From Syngnathus acus (Eukaryota > Chordata > Actinopteri > Syngnathiformes > Syngnathidae): a stretch of DNA of 64,000 nt. Location of the stretch: the NCBI RefSeq assembly GCF_901709675.1, contig NC_051103.1, positions 2,899,501 to 2,963,500 on the forward strand, written 5' to 3'. The notes below the pieces were generated by a model that was not told the DNA's origin, ran no database searches, and saw only the letters and a list, made by a program, of their open reading frames with translations. The position numbers were made by a program, and so were the translations under genes. Below, piece after piece: positions 1 to 10,553 of this stretch (positions are counted from its first letter, which is position 1; each line of letters opens with the position of its first letter).

Positions 1-161
1 AAGTCCAAATTCACACCCTTTAATAAACTGCAGCCCAGCACCGCATTCGCGGTAAGAATTATACTCACACACTTTTGATTTCTGGCTACAATTAGGAGAT
101 AAAATGACTGGGTAAAAATTAGGACAGTTTGAAATGCGCTTCCCTCCGACGTCCCTTGCAG

Positions 162-392
162 ACAAAGCTGGCCTTGCAGAAGCAGCTGTCCAAGGCCCTG
201 CCGGCAGGGTTGCTGACCAGCGCCCTCAACCCAGCTGCTCTGTGCACTCTGGCGTCCTCGCCGCTGGCATTACGGCTGCCGCAGGGTCCCGCAGCCATCG
301 TCCACAGTCCGCTGATAAGCCCCGCCCTCTTCAGGCCTGCCCCGGGACCCCTCAGGGCCACGCACCCGGCCATTATTTTCTCTCCTTATTGA
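162..392 (+). CDS. znf385c: ZNF385C-like C-terminal exon (partial gene)
   Basis: This is the last coding exon of a gene that begins upstream of the window. A pyrimidine-rich acceptor ending in TTGCAG precedes position 162. The frame then runs 76 codons, from TKLALQKQLSKAL to PLRATHPAIIFSPY, and stops at 390-392. The Ala/Leu/Pro-rich tail with a final 'FSPY' is what I remember of the C-termini of ZNF385-family zinc-finger proteins, which are nuclear and bind double-stranded nucleic acid. No zinc finger lies in this exon, so the assignment rests on the tail and on synteny: human ZNF385C is close to DNAJC7 on 17q21.2. It reads toward dnajc7. Another ZNF385 paralogue is possible. Confidence 0.6.
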   Translation, partial: TKLALQKQLSKALPAGLLTSALNPAALCTLASSPLALRLPQGPAAIVHSPLISPALFRPAPGPLRATHPAIIFSPY

Positions 393-1597
393 CAATGAGG
401 ACAAAAATTTTACATTTGACACATCATCGGTACAGTATGCACACTGACCAAAAGTGCTACCTCGACTTATGACATTTACAAGTCTTTCGACTCAAGATGT
501 AAATAAATTAATGAATTCATAAGTCAAGGAATAACTATGTGAGGACCATGACTCAAGTGTTTGAGTGCATGTTCCCTAGTAGGGGTCTAAATCTTATTGG
601 AAGCCATAATAGTGAATATATTTTGTTTTATTTATGAGAACAATCTGCCATTACACAAGAGTGGGCACGTGTTAAAACTTTTATGTGAGCTCTCTAGTAC
701 TCTGGGAAAAACAGTATCATTCCTGGATTAGGTTCCGTGTATAAATCACTTGTCTTACTGATCAAAAACAGAATTGTTTGGTCGTGAACATCAAATATGT
801 AATGAACCCCGTTCCGTCTTTCTGTTTGTCTTTCGCTGACTTGTGCCATAATACAAAGCCAAGAACTTTCACTATACTTGGTGAATGTAGTTTGATTTCA
901 TCAATTAATAACAGTGGAAACTATATTGGACATGAGCCATTAAAGTAGGGATGGGGAACCTTTTACCCCACATTCTTCAAATACTTTAATTTTATGTACT
1001 TTGAGATGCTTTTTGTGTAACACGAAGACGCAGTGACAAAAATTCTATTTCATGAGTCATACCAATCTGTAAAATATTTTTTAATAGCTTTTTCCATCCT
1101 GAGCACAAAAACTGCCGTAACTGTTCATCAAGTGCAATAATGTAGGCTACTATGATAAATGTGTTGAGTGTGTATAATGTATTCATTTGTATGTAGTATT
1201 ATTATTACGTGGCTGTGGTTGTGTTCATTTCCACTGCATTGAAACAATCACAAAAATGTATGCACTGGAAGTACTACAGTGCAAGTGGGCACATGTATAT
1301 TTTGGAAATTATTTGCTCAGATCAGCCATGGAATTCTAAAAGTTTGTTCTAAGATCAGTTGCCAAAGCAATTAACCTCGCTAGCATGTACTCTTGAGCCA
1401 AAATGAATAATTATATGATCGTATTTTTGTTTTAAAAAAATGCAGATAAATTGTTTTTTGGCTGTACTAAATTTTCCTCCAATTCTGTTGTGAGCCAATA
1501 AATATGAAAATATTTCGTGTTATATTTGGTTTATTTCGCTAAACAAAAAATACATTAATAAAAGTAATTTTTAAAAAAAGCGGCCGTCACTTGCAAA
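393..1597 (+). other. znf385c 3' UTR, intergenic DNA and dnajc7 upstream region
   Basis: No coding exon seen. AT-rich DNA with AATAAA signals at about 502-507 and 1497-1502, either of which could end the upstream znf385c transcript. The dnajc7 promoter occupies the last 100 bases or so. Confidence 0.5.
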
Positions 1598-1605
1598 TGA
1601 CGTCA
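1598..1605. promoter_or_regulatory. CRE palindrome in the dnajc7 promoter
   Basis: A full TGACGTCA (CREB/ATF site) lies 30 bases before the dnajc7 start codon in locally GC-rich DNA. That distance places it in the core promoter or 5' UTR. Binding is inferred, not shown. Confidence 0.55.
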
Positions 1606-1634
1606 CAACGCGGTCGTCCTTTCTAGAAAGAAAA

Positions 1635-4600
1635 ATGGCTGCTGTTGACATCGACGTGCCGGTGGATGCTGAAGCTCAGCTTCACAATGCGGGCGAATTA
1701 GAACGGTAAAATGTGAAATTATTTGACTTAACGGCACTTCCCCAAAAATAATCGCGTCGAGAAAAATTCGAGTTCGAAATATTAGCTTGTTAGCTTGTTG
1801 TTTCCGGCACAACTGTGCTTTCGTCTAAGCTAGCCAAGCTAACGTGACCCGTGTTCACGGTTGGCACATAATTGGGAAACGATAAAAGCAGCATTGAATC
1901 GTTATTTTAAATACTTAATTTAAAATTACACTGACTACTTCAAAAGTGACTGTTGAGCCTACAAAGTAACCCATCAAATCAGTCAGGAAAATCCCCTACA
2001 CGTGTAACCTACAAACGCTGATAATACAAAATTATTTGTGCAGTAATTGTGACATGTTTTACATTGATGTACCGTTTGTATTTATTAATCCGTTGCTTAA
2101 AGGGTTATATTAGGGGCATTTGCCTCATCAAAATCAATATCTTTCGGTTCCCGAGTTATAACTACAGTGACATTGATGCTAGGTTGGTTGGTTAGCTTAT
2201 CTATTATGTGGTGTCATTGAGCTAGCCTTCTTTCCCCAGTTTAAGCATTAACAAGCATTTTTAAGTAGGTTAGTTCCCGAGTGAGTGAGTGAGTGAGTGA
2301 GTGAGTGAGTGAGTGAGTGAGTGAGTGAGTGAGGGTGCACTGTAATGTGATATTTTTGGCAGTAGCATAGCAGGTAGTTCCTGCATGGTGTCAGTCCACA
2401 TCGTTGCCACTTAACACTTCACTCCTGTGACAGGATTGCAGGAAGTAAGTGTCAGCCCTTCTAAATTTAGAGAGAGGTACTCTTGAATTTGCGATCAATA
2501 TTCTTGTGGTTGTGAAACGCTCAGAACCTCCACCTTTCTTGTGCTTCCGTTTGCCCTTGCAGTCAGGCTGAAGGCTTCAAGGAGCAAGGCAATGCGTTCT
2601 ACAGCAAGAAAGACTACTCGGAGGCCTTCAATTTCTACACCAAGGCGATTGGTAAGGTGACAAAGCACTGGGAGGGAGAATTTTAACATCAGATGTAGAG
2701 ATGAAGAGACACCTTGTCATGTTATTGAATGTAAAGGTGTCACCTGACTTATTCTGTTTGTCTTCCCTCCAGACGCATGTCCCAAAAACGCCAGCTATTA
2801 CGGCAACAGGGCAGCCACCCTGATGATGCTCTGCCGCTTCCGGGAAGCGCTGGAAGATTCCCAGCAGGCCGTGCGCTTGGATGACTGCTTCATGAAAGTG
2901 AGTTTGACACGTCACACTCCTCCTGCTCCCGATCACAACTGTGGGAATTATTTCACGAGGTGGCCTTTCTTCCCCCCCGCAAGGGTCATTTACGTGAGGG
3001 CAAGTGCCACCTGTCTCTGGGCAACGCCATGGCTGCCGCACGCTGCTTCCAGAAGGTTCTGGATCTGGAGCCCAGTAATAGAGAGGCACAACAAGAGGTG
3101 AAGTCAAAGTCTGCTTTATTGTCAATTTCTTTACATGCCAAGACACACAAAGAAATCGAAATTACGTTCCCACTATCCCACGGTGACAAGACATAGTACA
3201 CAATATACATACAAGTAAACAACACAAAAAATAAAAACAAGAAGGCACAAACAATGAATAAATAAGAGTGATGAATAAATAATAAATAAACAAATAACAT
3301 AATAAATAAGAGGAGCAAAAATGGACAAGTGTGCATACAGCAGACAGTCAGAATATAGCGCAAAAGTACAGGACGCTACGCAGAAGGGGGAGAGTTCAGG
3401 ATCCTAACAGCCTGGAGTATGAAGCTGTTGGGGAGTCTGGCGGTGCGGGAGCACAGGCTCCTGTACCTCTTCCCAGAGGGCAGAAGATCAAACAAAGAGT
3501 GAGCGGGGTGACTCACATCACTCACAATCGCGGTCGCCTTGCGGGTGAGACGGGAGGTGTAAATGTCCTTCAGGGAGGGAAGTGAAGCACCAATAATCTT
3601 ACCAGCCGTGTTCACTATGCGCTGCAGGGCCTTCATGTTGTATTCAGTGAAGCTACCACCCCAAACAGCGATACAACTGGAGAGGACGCTCTCAATGGTG
3701 CCACGGTAGAATGTAGTCATGACGGCCGGAGGAGCACTTGCTCGCCTGAGTTTCCGCAGGAAGTACAGGCGGCGCTGAGCTTTCTTCGCCAGTGATGCGG
3801 TGTTGGTGGACCAGGAGAGATCCTCACTGATGTGCACCCCCAGGCATCTGGTGCTGCTCACTCTCTCCACCACAGCACCGTCGATGGTCAGCGGCAGGTG
3901 TTGGGTGTGACCCTTCCGGAAGTCAACAACAATCTCCTTGGTCTTGTTGACGTTCAGCAGGAGGTTGTTGTGCCTGCACCACGTGGTCAGAAGGTCAACC
4001 TCCAACCTGTATTGAGTCTCGGCGCCCTTGGTGATGAGACCCACCAGAGTCGTGTCGTCAGCAAATTTCACTATGCGGTTGTTGCTGTAGGTTGCAGTGC
4101 AGTCATGCGTCAGCAGGGTGAAGAGCAGCGAACTGAGCACGCAGCCTTGGGGGGCTCCCGTGCTCAGCGTGATGCTGGCGGAGATTTTGTCGCCAACACG
4201 TACCACCTGAGGCCTCTGACAGAGGAAGTCCAGTAGCCAGTTGCAGAGGTAGGTACTGAGGCCCAGCTTGTCGAGTTTGCAGATGAGTCATTGTGGCACA
4301 ATGGTGTTGAAGGCAGAACTGAAGTCCACAAACAGCAATCTCACATACGAGTCCCTTCTCTCCAGGTGGGTGAGGGCAGAGCAGATGGCATCCTCAGAGG
4401 ACCGTTTGGCTCGGTACGCAAAATGGAAGGGGTCTATGGTGGGGGTGAGAATGGATCTGATGTGCTCCATGACAAGCCGCTCAAAACACTTCATGATGAT
4501 GGGCGTCAGTGCCACGGGGCGGTAGTCATTGAAGCAGGACGGAGCAGGTTTCTTCGGCACAGGTACGATGGTGGCAGCCTTGAAACACGAAGGGACGATG

Positions 4601-7600
4601 GCCTGCTGCAGGGAAATGTTAAAGATGTCCGTGAAGACACCCGTCAGCTCCCCAGCGCAGTCCTTCAGCGCTCGACCTGGGATGTTGTCAGGGCCTGCCG
4701 CCTTACGGGTGTTGAAAGCGGCAAGCGCCCTCCTCACGCTATCGGCAGAGAGGCACAGGGGCCGCTCGTGTGGAGGGGGAGGGGTCTTCAGCGGGCAAGT
4801 GCTGTTCTGAGCGTCGAAGCGAGCAAAGAAGCGGTTAAGATCGTTGAGCAGACGGATGTCGCCCTCACAGCTCTGAGGTGCGGGCTTGTAGTCCGTGATG
4901 GTCTGAATGCCCTGCCAAAGGCTCCGTGCGTCCCTGCTGTCCTCAAAGTGGGCGGTAATCTTGCAAGAGAATGCCCTTTTCGCTTCCCTGATGCCCCGGG
5001 ACAGATCGGCCCTCGCTGTCCTCAAGCCAGCCTCATCCCCCGCTCTGAAGGCTTTGTCCCTGGCCCTCAGCAGCCTGAGGACAGCCCCTGTCAGCCATGG
5101 CTTCCAGTTAGCCCGAGTGACGATGTGGGTCACATCATCAATGCACTTCGTGATGTAAGAGGAAACAGAGTCAGTATACTCCTCTATGTCCGTCCGATCG
5201 TTGCAAGTGGCCGCCTGCTTAAACATTTCCCAGTCAGTAGAGCCAAAGCAGTCTCGAAGTGCATCAGAGGCACCCTCAGGCCACACTCTAACCCGCTTGT
5301 GAACCAGCCTGGATGCTTTCACCATTTGTCTGTCTGCGGGCAAAAGCATAACAGTGATATGGTCAGAAAGTCCAAGATGGGGGAGGGGGGCGGCTTTGAA
5401 AGCTCCTTTATGTGAAGAGTAGACCAGGTCCAGGAAGCTGTCGCCACGTGTTGGAAAATTAACATGCTGGTGAAGCCTCGGAAAAACAGACTTCAGGTTA
5501 GCATGATTAAAATCCCCAGCGAAGATGGTGAAACCGTCAGGGTGCGCCATCTGTTGTTCACTGACAGCCTGGTACAGTTCACTAAGAGCCGCGATCCTGT
5601 CGCCTTCGATGTTGGAAGGCGGGATGTATACTGCGACTAGCAGAATCGCAGTAAATTCCCTTGGCAGGTAAAAAGGACGGCACTTAATGATCACAAACTC
5701 CGCCAGTGGCGAGCAATGCTTGCATACCACTACAGAGTCCCGGCACCATTCGTCACGGATGTAGACGCATATTCCACCTCCTCGCGATTTTCCCCCTTTT
5801 ACAATAGATATATCACATATACAATTTGTTTTAGTTCGAGGCAGCTCTTACACCTGTCCTTCTCTCGTTCCAGAACAAGAATGCAGGAACTCTGCTAGAG
5901 TTTGAGCGCCTGGCGGATTTTGGCTTTGAAAAGCGAGACTTCAGAAAGGTCATAATGACAACACAACAGTTGTTACGATATGTTGTGACTGAACAAAATT
6001 GAAAAAAAAAAGCTGTCATCTCGAACCAGGTGGTGTATTGTATGGACCGGGCCTTGGCTCTGGCGTCCGCCTGCCATCGCTTCAAAATCCTCAAGGCAGA
6101 ATGTTTGGCTCTGCTGGGACGCTACCCGGAGGCTCAGTCCGTCGCCAGGTATAAGACATCCATCTTGGCAAATTCCGTACGTCCAATACCATCTTTGCGT
6201 TTCCTTCACTGCAGTGATATCTTGAGGATGGACTCCACGAACGCAGATGCGCTTTACGTGCGAGGCTTGTGTCTTTACTACGAGGACTGCATCGATAAAG
6301 CTGTGCAGTTCTTCGTGCAGGCTCTGCGCATGGCGCCTGACCACGAGAAAGCCCGGCTCGCCTGCAGAGTGGGTTTTTGTTTTGTCGTCGTCCAAAACGC
6401 CTTGTGATTTTGAGCGCAGAATTCAAACGAGTGTGTCTTTCAGAATGCCAAAGCCTTGAAAGCCAAGAAGGAGGAGGGAAATCTGACATTTAAGAACCAC
6501 AGCTATGAAGCCGCCTATCAGCTGTATAGCGAAGCCCTCAGGATAGATCCCAACAACATCAAGACCAACGCCAAACTCTACTGCAACAGAGCCGCAGCAG
6601 GAGCCAAGGTGACATTAGAAGATCACCGTCCCACAGTGGTGAAATGCAATTTTGTCCTCACTCACTTGCTGCTCCATTATAGATGAATAAACCCAGTCAG
6701 GCCATCGAAGACTGCACCAGTGCCATCAAGCTGGACGACACTTACATCAAGGCCTACTTGAGGAGAGCGCAGTGGTACGTAGGACAAAATGGATTGTGCA
6801 AAATTGCCTCTCGGCAAAAAATGACTGACTTGGGTGCAAAAAAAATCAGATCGGGACATCTCTAGTTTTTGCAACAAAAAAAATAAGACTTCGTGTAAGA
6901 TTCTTTTTTTTTTTTTTTTTCTACCTTAAACAGACTTATTTCTCCAAACATGTGATTGCATTTTCCAATTGTTTCTGCCCGACTTCAGCTACATGCACAC
7001 AGAGCAGTACGAAGAGGCTGTCCGAGACTACGATAAAGTATACCAGACTGAAAAAACCTCAGGTAAAACTTTGTGCCTCATTTACTGAATGACCGGCGGG
7101 GCCCGGTACTAAAACGACCTGTCGGCCTCCAGACCACAAGCATCTGCTGAAGACGGCCAAGTTGGAGCTGAAGAAGAGCAAGAGGAAAGATTACTACAAG
7201 GTCCTGGGAGTGGGCAAGAACGCCTCCGATGACGAAATAAAAAAAGCTTACCGCAAACGGGCCATGATGCACCACCCAGGTACGGGAAACGTATCCCCTT
7301 CGGTAAACCGGTGGCGGGGGTACGTTGTTTAAGTAGCTGCCTTCTCTCCACGTCCGTCAGACCGCCACAGTGCGGCCGCCCCCGAGGTGCAAAAGGAAGA
7401 GGAGAAGAAATTCAAAGAAGTGGGCGAGGCCTTCACCGTTTTGTCAGACCCTAAAAAGAAGACCCGATACGACAACGGGCACGACCTCGGTGATGACGGA
7501 AATTTCGACGGTGGAGGTAAATGACCCTGTGTTCATTTTGTCCCATTTTGGAGCTAAGCTGTGATGCTTTTCAAACATAACCACTAGATGGTGCTACATG

Positions 7601-8196
7601 TCATCTTGGATTTTCAAGGTCAATGTAGTCCTTTTTTCTTCTCCCTTGCTAATCAAAAAATAATTTTTTTAATATACTTTTTATGTTAAATATTTTTTTA
7701 CCTCTCAGAATGTGTAGTTTGTAAACGCAACATGTTTAGACATTGGTCTCCTCCCAGTTTAAATGCTAAAATTCTTATAATGCTTTTTCATTTTGTTTTT
7801 CTGTTTAGACGTCGATGCAAACAACATCTTCAGGGCTTTCTTCGGTGGTCAAGGATTTACTTTTGAATCCAACGCAGGTAATTGTTTCCTAGAGAGTTTT
7901 TTGTAAAGAACAAAATTATATAATTGTTTATGTATATTCATAATGATGTTTTTTTAAAGAATAAAGTTGTATAATTTTAAAAATAAAACTGACATAAATT
8001 TGATCATTATTTTTTAAAGAGAATGTTCTTTCTTCCTAAATGAAATAACTTTAATGTTAGAGTAAAATGTTTTTGTCTTTCATATTCCTTTGTGTGTTCT
8101 CTACATTTTAACTGAAGTTTCCAAACTAACGCTTTTTTACCTTATGCTTCTCCCTCAGGTTCTGCACCTGGAAATATGTTCTTCCAGTTTGGCTAA
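1635..8196 (+). CDS. dnajc7: DNAJC7 (TPR2), HSP70/HSP90 co-chaperone
   Basis: Coding exons: 1635-1705, 2563-2651, 2773-2897, 2984-3097, 5874-5948, 6030-6148, 6215-6368, 6444-6608, 6683-6774, 6989-7062, 7133-7279, 7361-7516, 7809-7877 and 8159-8196. They sum to 495 codons plus stop; human DNAJC7 has 494 residues. The cytosolic protein uses TPR motifs to hold HSP70 and HSP90 tails and a J domain to stimulate HSP70 ATPase. TPR repeats fill residues ~15-355 (e.g. [38 protein letters not shown]). The J domain starts near [17 protein letters not shown]. Its HPD motif is intact and straddles the exon 11/12 junction (AMMHHP | DRHS). The C-terminus FFQFG matches the family. The start MAAVDIDVP is the only in-frame ATG in exon 1. 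Intron 4 is enlarged by a LINE. The family assignment is secure. Confidence 0.97.
2279..2331. repeat. (GAGT)n microsatellite in dnajc7 intron 1
   Basis: About 13 tandem copies of GAGT, almost uninterrupted. Likely length-polymorphic. Confidence 0.95.
3104..5806 (-). mobile_element. 5'-truncated CR1/L2-group LINE in dnajc7 intron 4
   Basis: This non-LTR retrotransposon runs antisense to its host gene. One frame carries the end of an APE-type endonuclease and the start of the reverse transcriptase (about 5730 to 4288). The same frame carries the rest of the reverse transcriptase from about 4284 to 3376, with the catalytic FADDTT and the C-terminal [18 protein letters not shown] block. The halves are separated only by an in-frame TGA at 4285-4287, so the copy is dead by a single nonsense codon and by loss of its 5' end. 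The endonuclease begins mid-domain around 5806 ([13 protein letters not shown]). The 3' UTR (3104-3375) has AT-rich short repeats. CR1/L2/Rex1 grouping is from recalled family sequence; the exact family is unresolved. No target-site duplication was found. Confidence 0.85.
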
Positions 8197-8369
8197 CAGG
8201 ACTGAATAATGCAGCTCTTTAGTGTACAACCTCAAGATGGATCCACAGTCAGCTGAAAACTCACCTGTTCTTCAAGACTTTTGAATTCAATTCAAGTGAT
8301 AACAAAATTAAAACAATGCCGTTCATTCAAGCCATCAGATCATGCTGCTATTTCAAAAGTTCAAGTCCC

Positions 8370-8661
8370 TATGATCGTCACACACACATCTGGGTGTGGT
8401 GAAATTTGTCCTCTGCATTTAACCCATCCCCATGTGATTTTGATCCATCCCCTTGGGGGAGAGGGGAGCAGTGAGCAGCAGCGGTGCCGCGCTCGGGAAT
8501 CATTTGGTGATCTTACCTCCCAATTCCAACCCTTAATGCTGAGTGCCAAGCAGGGAGGCAATGGGTCCCATTTTTATAGTCTTTGGTATGACCCGGCCGG
8601 GGTTTGAACCCACAACCTTCCAGTCTCAGGGCGGACACTCTACCACTAGGCCACTGAGCTG
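8370..8661 (-). mobile_element. tRNA-derived SINE in the dnajc7 3' UTR
   Basis: Read on the minus strand, the element starts with a tRNA-like head. An A-box-like TGGCCTAGTGGTAGAGTG lies at about 8637-8654 and a B box GGTTCAAACCC at 8600-8610. A roughly 230-bp body follows and ends near a short ACACAC/TGTGTG tail. This is the RNA polymerase III promoter layout of a SINE. It is close to full length. The tRNA-like part lacks a foldable acceptor stem, so it is not a tRNA gene. Confidence 0.75.
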
Positions 8662-9341
8662 GAGCCAACTGATTCCTACGTTGTGCTCCTGGAAATAATC
8701 AGATTCGATTGGTTTTAGATATTAAGTCGTTATTTTTGTTCTTCTATTTGTCCTCTTGGGATGAGCTGTCAATATTAGACCTCAGGACATCCTAACGAAT
8801 TGTCACATCTTTAGTCAGGCTTCTCCCTCTCCTCCATCTTGCTGCAATGTATATTTCACATGAATGTAAAGTTCATAAATGTTTCTTTTCTCTCCCTCTA
8901 CTTGTAGTGTTCTTTGTGGTCAATTTATATTTATTGCTCTTTGAAAAATACTTAAGTTCGCATCTGCAGAAGTATTTTTGGGCAACGGTTGGGGTGCCTA
9001 ACGTTTTCTGATGTTCCTCTTTAGGTAATGAACTCAACCCGAGCACTCGTTTATTTTTTTGAAGTGTTTCCATACCAGAAGGAAGTGATGCGACCGTGTT
9101 GCCCAACAGTTGGTTGCAAGTGAGTTATACCATAGCGGGCTACTTTTTTGCCTTGTAAATTCTCAAGTCTCATGGTATAAACTTATGAAGCTATGAGTTG
9201 AGTTGAATGGAAGGGAAGAAAAAACTACCTTCCTTATTCTCTTTATTTCATCAGTTCAAAGGCCCACAAAAAACTGAAATATTTCTGATTGCTTTGGCGC
9301 TTTGTATTTTTGCTCAAGGACCATGTTCTTTTTTTTTTTTT

Positions 9342-9347
9342 AATAAA
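9342..9347 (+). terminator. Probable dnajc7 polyadenylation signal
   Basis: AATAAA, the first canonical signal downstream of the SINE, about 1.15 kb after the stop codon. The position is inferred without transcript data. Confidence 0.45.
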
Positions 9348-9484
9348 GGCTCATCTTTAATTGTTAAAATGGTTGTAAATTGGATATTTACAATCAATGT
9401 GACACCTCATGAACAAACCCAATCGCATTAATACTTTAAATCATTAAAATCATACTAAAATCTCCATGACGAGGTTGTCGTTTA

Positions 9485-9492
9485 TGACGTCA
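9485..9492. promoter_or_regulatory. CRE palindrome at the putative acly promoter
   Basis: A perfect TGACGTCA lies just upstream of the GC-rich stretch that looks like the first non-coding acly exon. Confidence 0.45.
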
Positions 9493-9509
9493 CTCTTTCA
9501 TTTCTTTTC

Positions 9510-9749
9510 AGCATGTCCGGTGAGACGGTGTGGGCGTTCCCGGCGACTCCGCGTGACCGAAGTCAACCCAATCAGGAAACCGCGTGAAGCCGAACTCAAC
9601 TCGCCAGATTATGGTGAGGCGACTGGTGAGTTTGGCCACGACTTGCTGGCAGGCGACGAGCACAAGAAGGCGAGTTTTTCAAGCCGTGTTGGTTCCCCAA
9701 CGGGTGGCTTCGTTGTAACTCGGGAAAACAGGCGGAGCAAGTCGTCGAG
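9510..9749 (+). other. acly: Candidate 5' non-coding exon of acly
   Basis: A GC-rich block ends in a strong donor (GTCGTCGAG|GTAAGCG, exon end at 9749). The next acceptor is CCCAAAAG just before 10531, in front of the acly start codon. Vertebrate ACLY has a non-coding first exon, so this fits its position. The exact 5' end is unknown; transcription could start anywhere between 9500 and 9700. Confidence 0.5.
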
Positions 9750-10553
9750 GTAAGCGTGTGCACGCCGAAGGTTTTGGAATCACGTCATCTTAGCCGCTCG
9801 ATGTTAGCTTGTTAGCTTTAGTGACAGCTCGAGGTTAGCGGACGGCCGTGCGCGCGCGTGACGTGAGGGATGCGCTGTATGATTCATGTCATCTTACTAC
9901 AGCTACAAAGAAAGATCGCTTTCAAAACGTCTTTCATAGGCGTTTCCTTTCTTTCATAAAGGCACACTTACCTAAGATTTGTTCATCATATACATTTGAT
10001 TGAAATTATAGAAAGATGCTAACTTGAGGCAGTCTGTGCACGCTGTATGCGTCTGCTACAAGGGTTCCCAAACTGAGGGACGGGGCCCATGATAATTGGG
10101 TCATGCTCACACTATATTAATAAGTAGCTCAGTGATTGCATTCAGTGGCAAAAATCTTATCTGTAGTCAAATATTGAAATCAGTCTTATCAGGCTGTGTT
10201 TTTGTCATGCTTGTAAAACTTGGTCCGAGACCAGTTGCGACAGTTCTGCAGACAAGTTTCGCGGGCCGTCAGTCTGCTGCACTTCCTACCAATCCAAGTT
10301 GAAATTGAGGAAGTTGGACAGAGGCTGAGCAGGTCTGACTGCATGCAGGTACAAATGCTGAAAACTGGAATGTCAGGCCACTGTTTGTAAAGGTAGTAGT
10401 AGTGATATCGTCATTGTTTCAATGTACAGTGTTTACTTGTGAATTTTGTGTATGTTTGCGACTTGACTTAATAAAGTTTGGGACAGTCCATGCTTGATGA
10501 TTTAAAGGAGAATCTGTTATCTCCCAAAAGGTCCTGTGCGATCCACCGCTGCC

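Larger units (their letters stand above)
8197..9347 (+). other. dnajc7 3' UTR
   Basis: Non-coding downstream DNA that includes the SINE at 8370-8661. It ends at a plausible poly(A) signal AATAAA at 9342-9347, after a T-rich run. No other gene was seen here. Confidence 0.5.

Noticed and set aside
4291-5415. 374-codon plus-strand open frame
   Set aside because: Antisense shadow of the LINE endonuclease/reverse transcriptase; no family resemblance and no splice or start context.
8600-8661. tRNA gene on the minus strand
   Set aside because: A and B boxes are present but the acceptor stem and cloverleaf do not close, and a SINE body follows.
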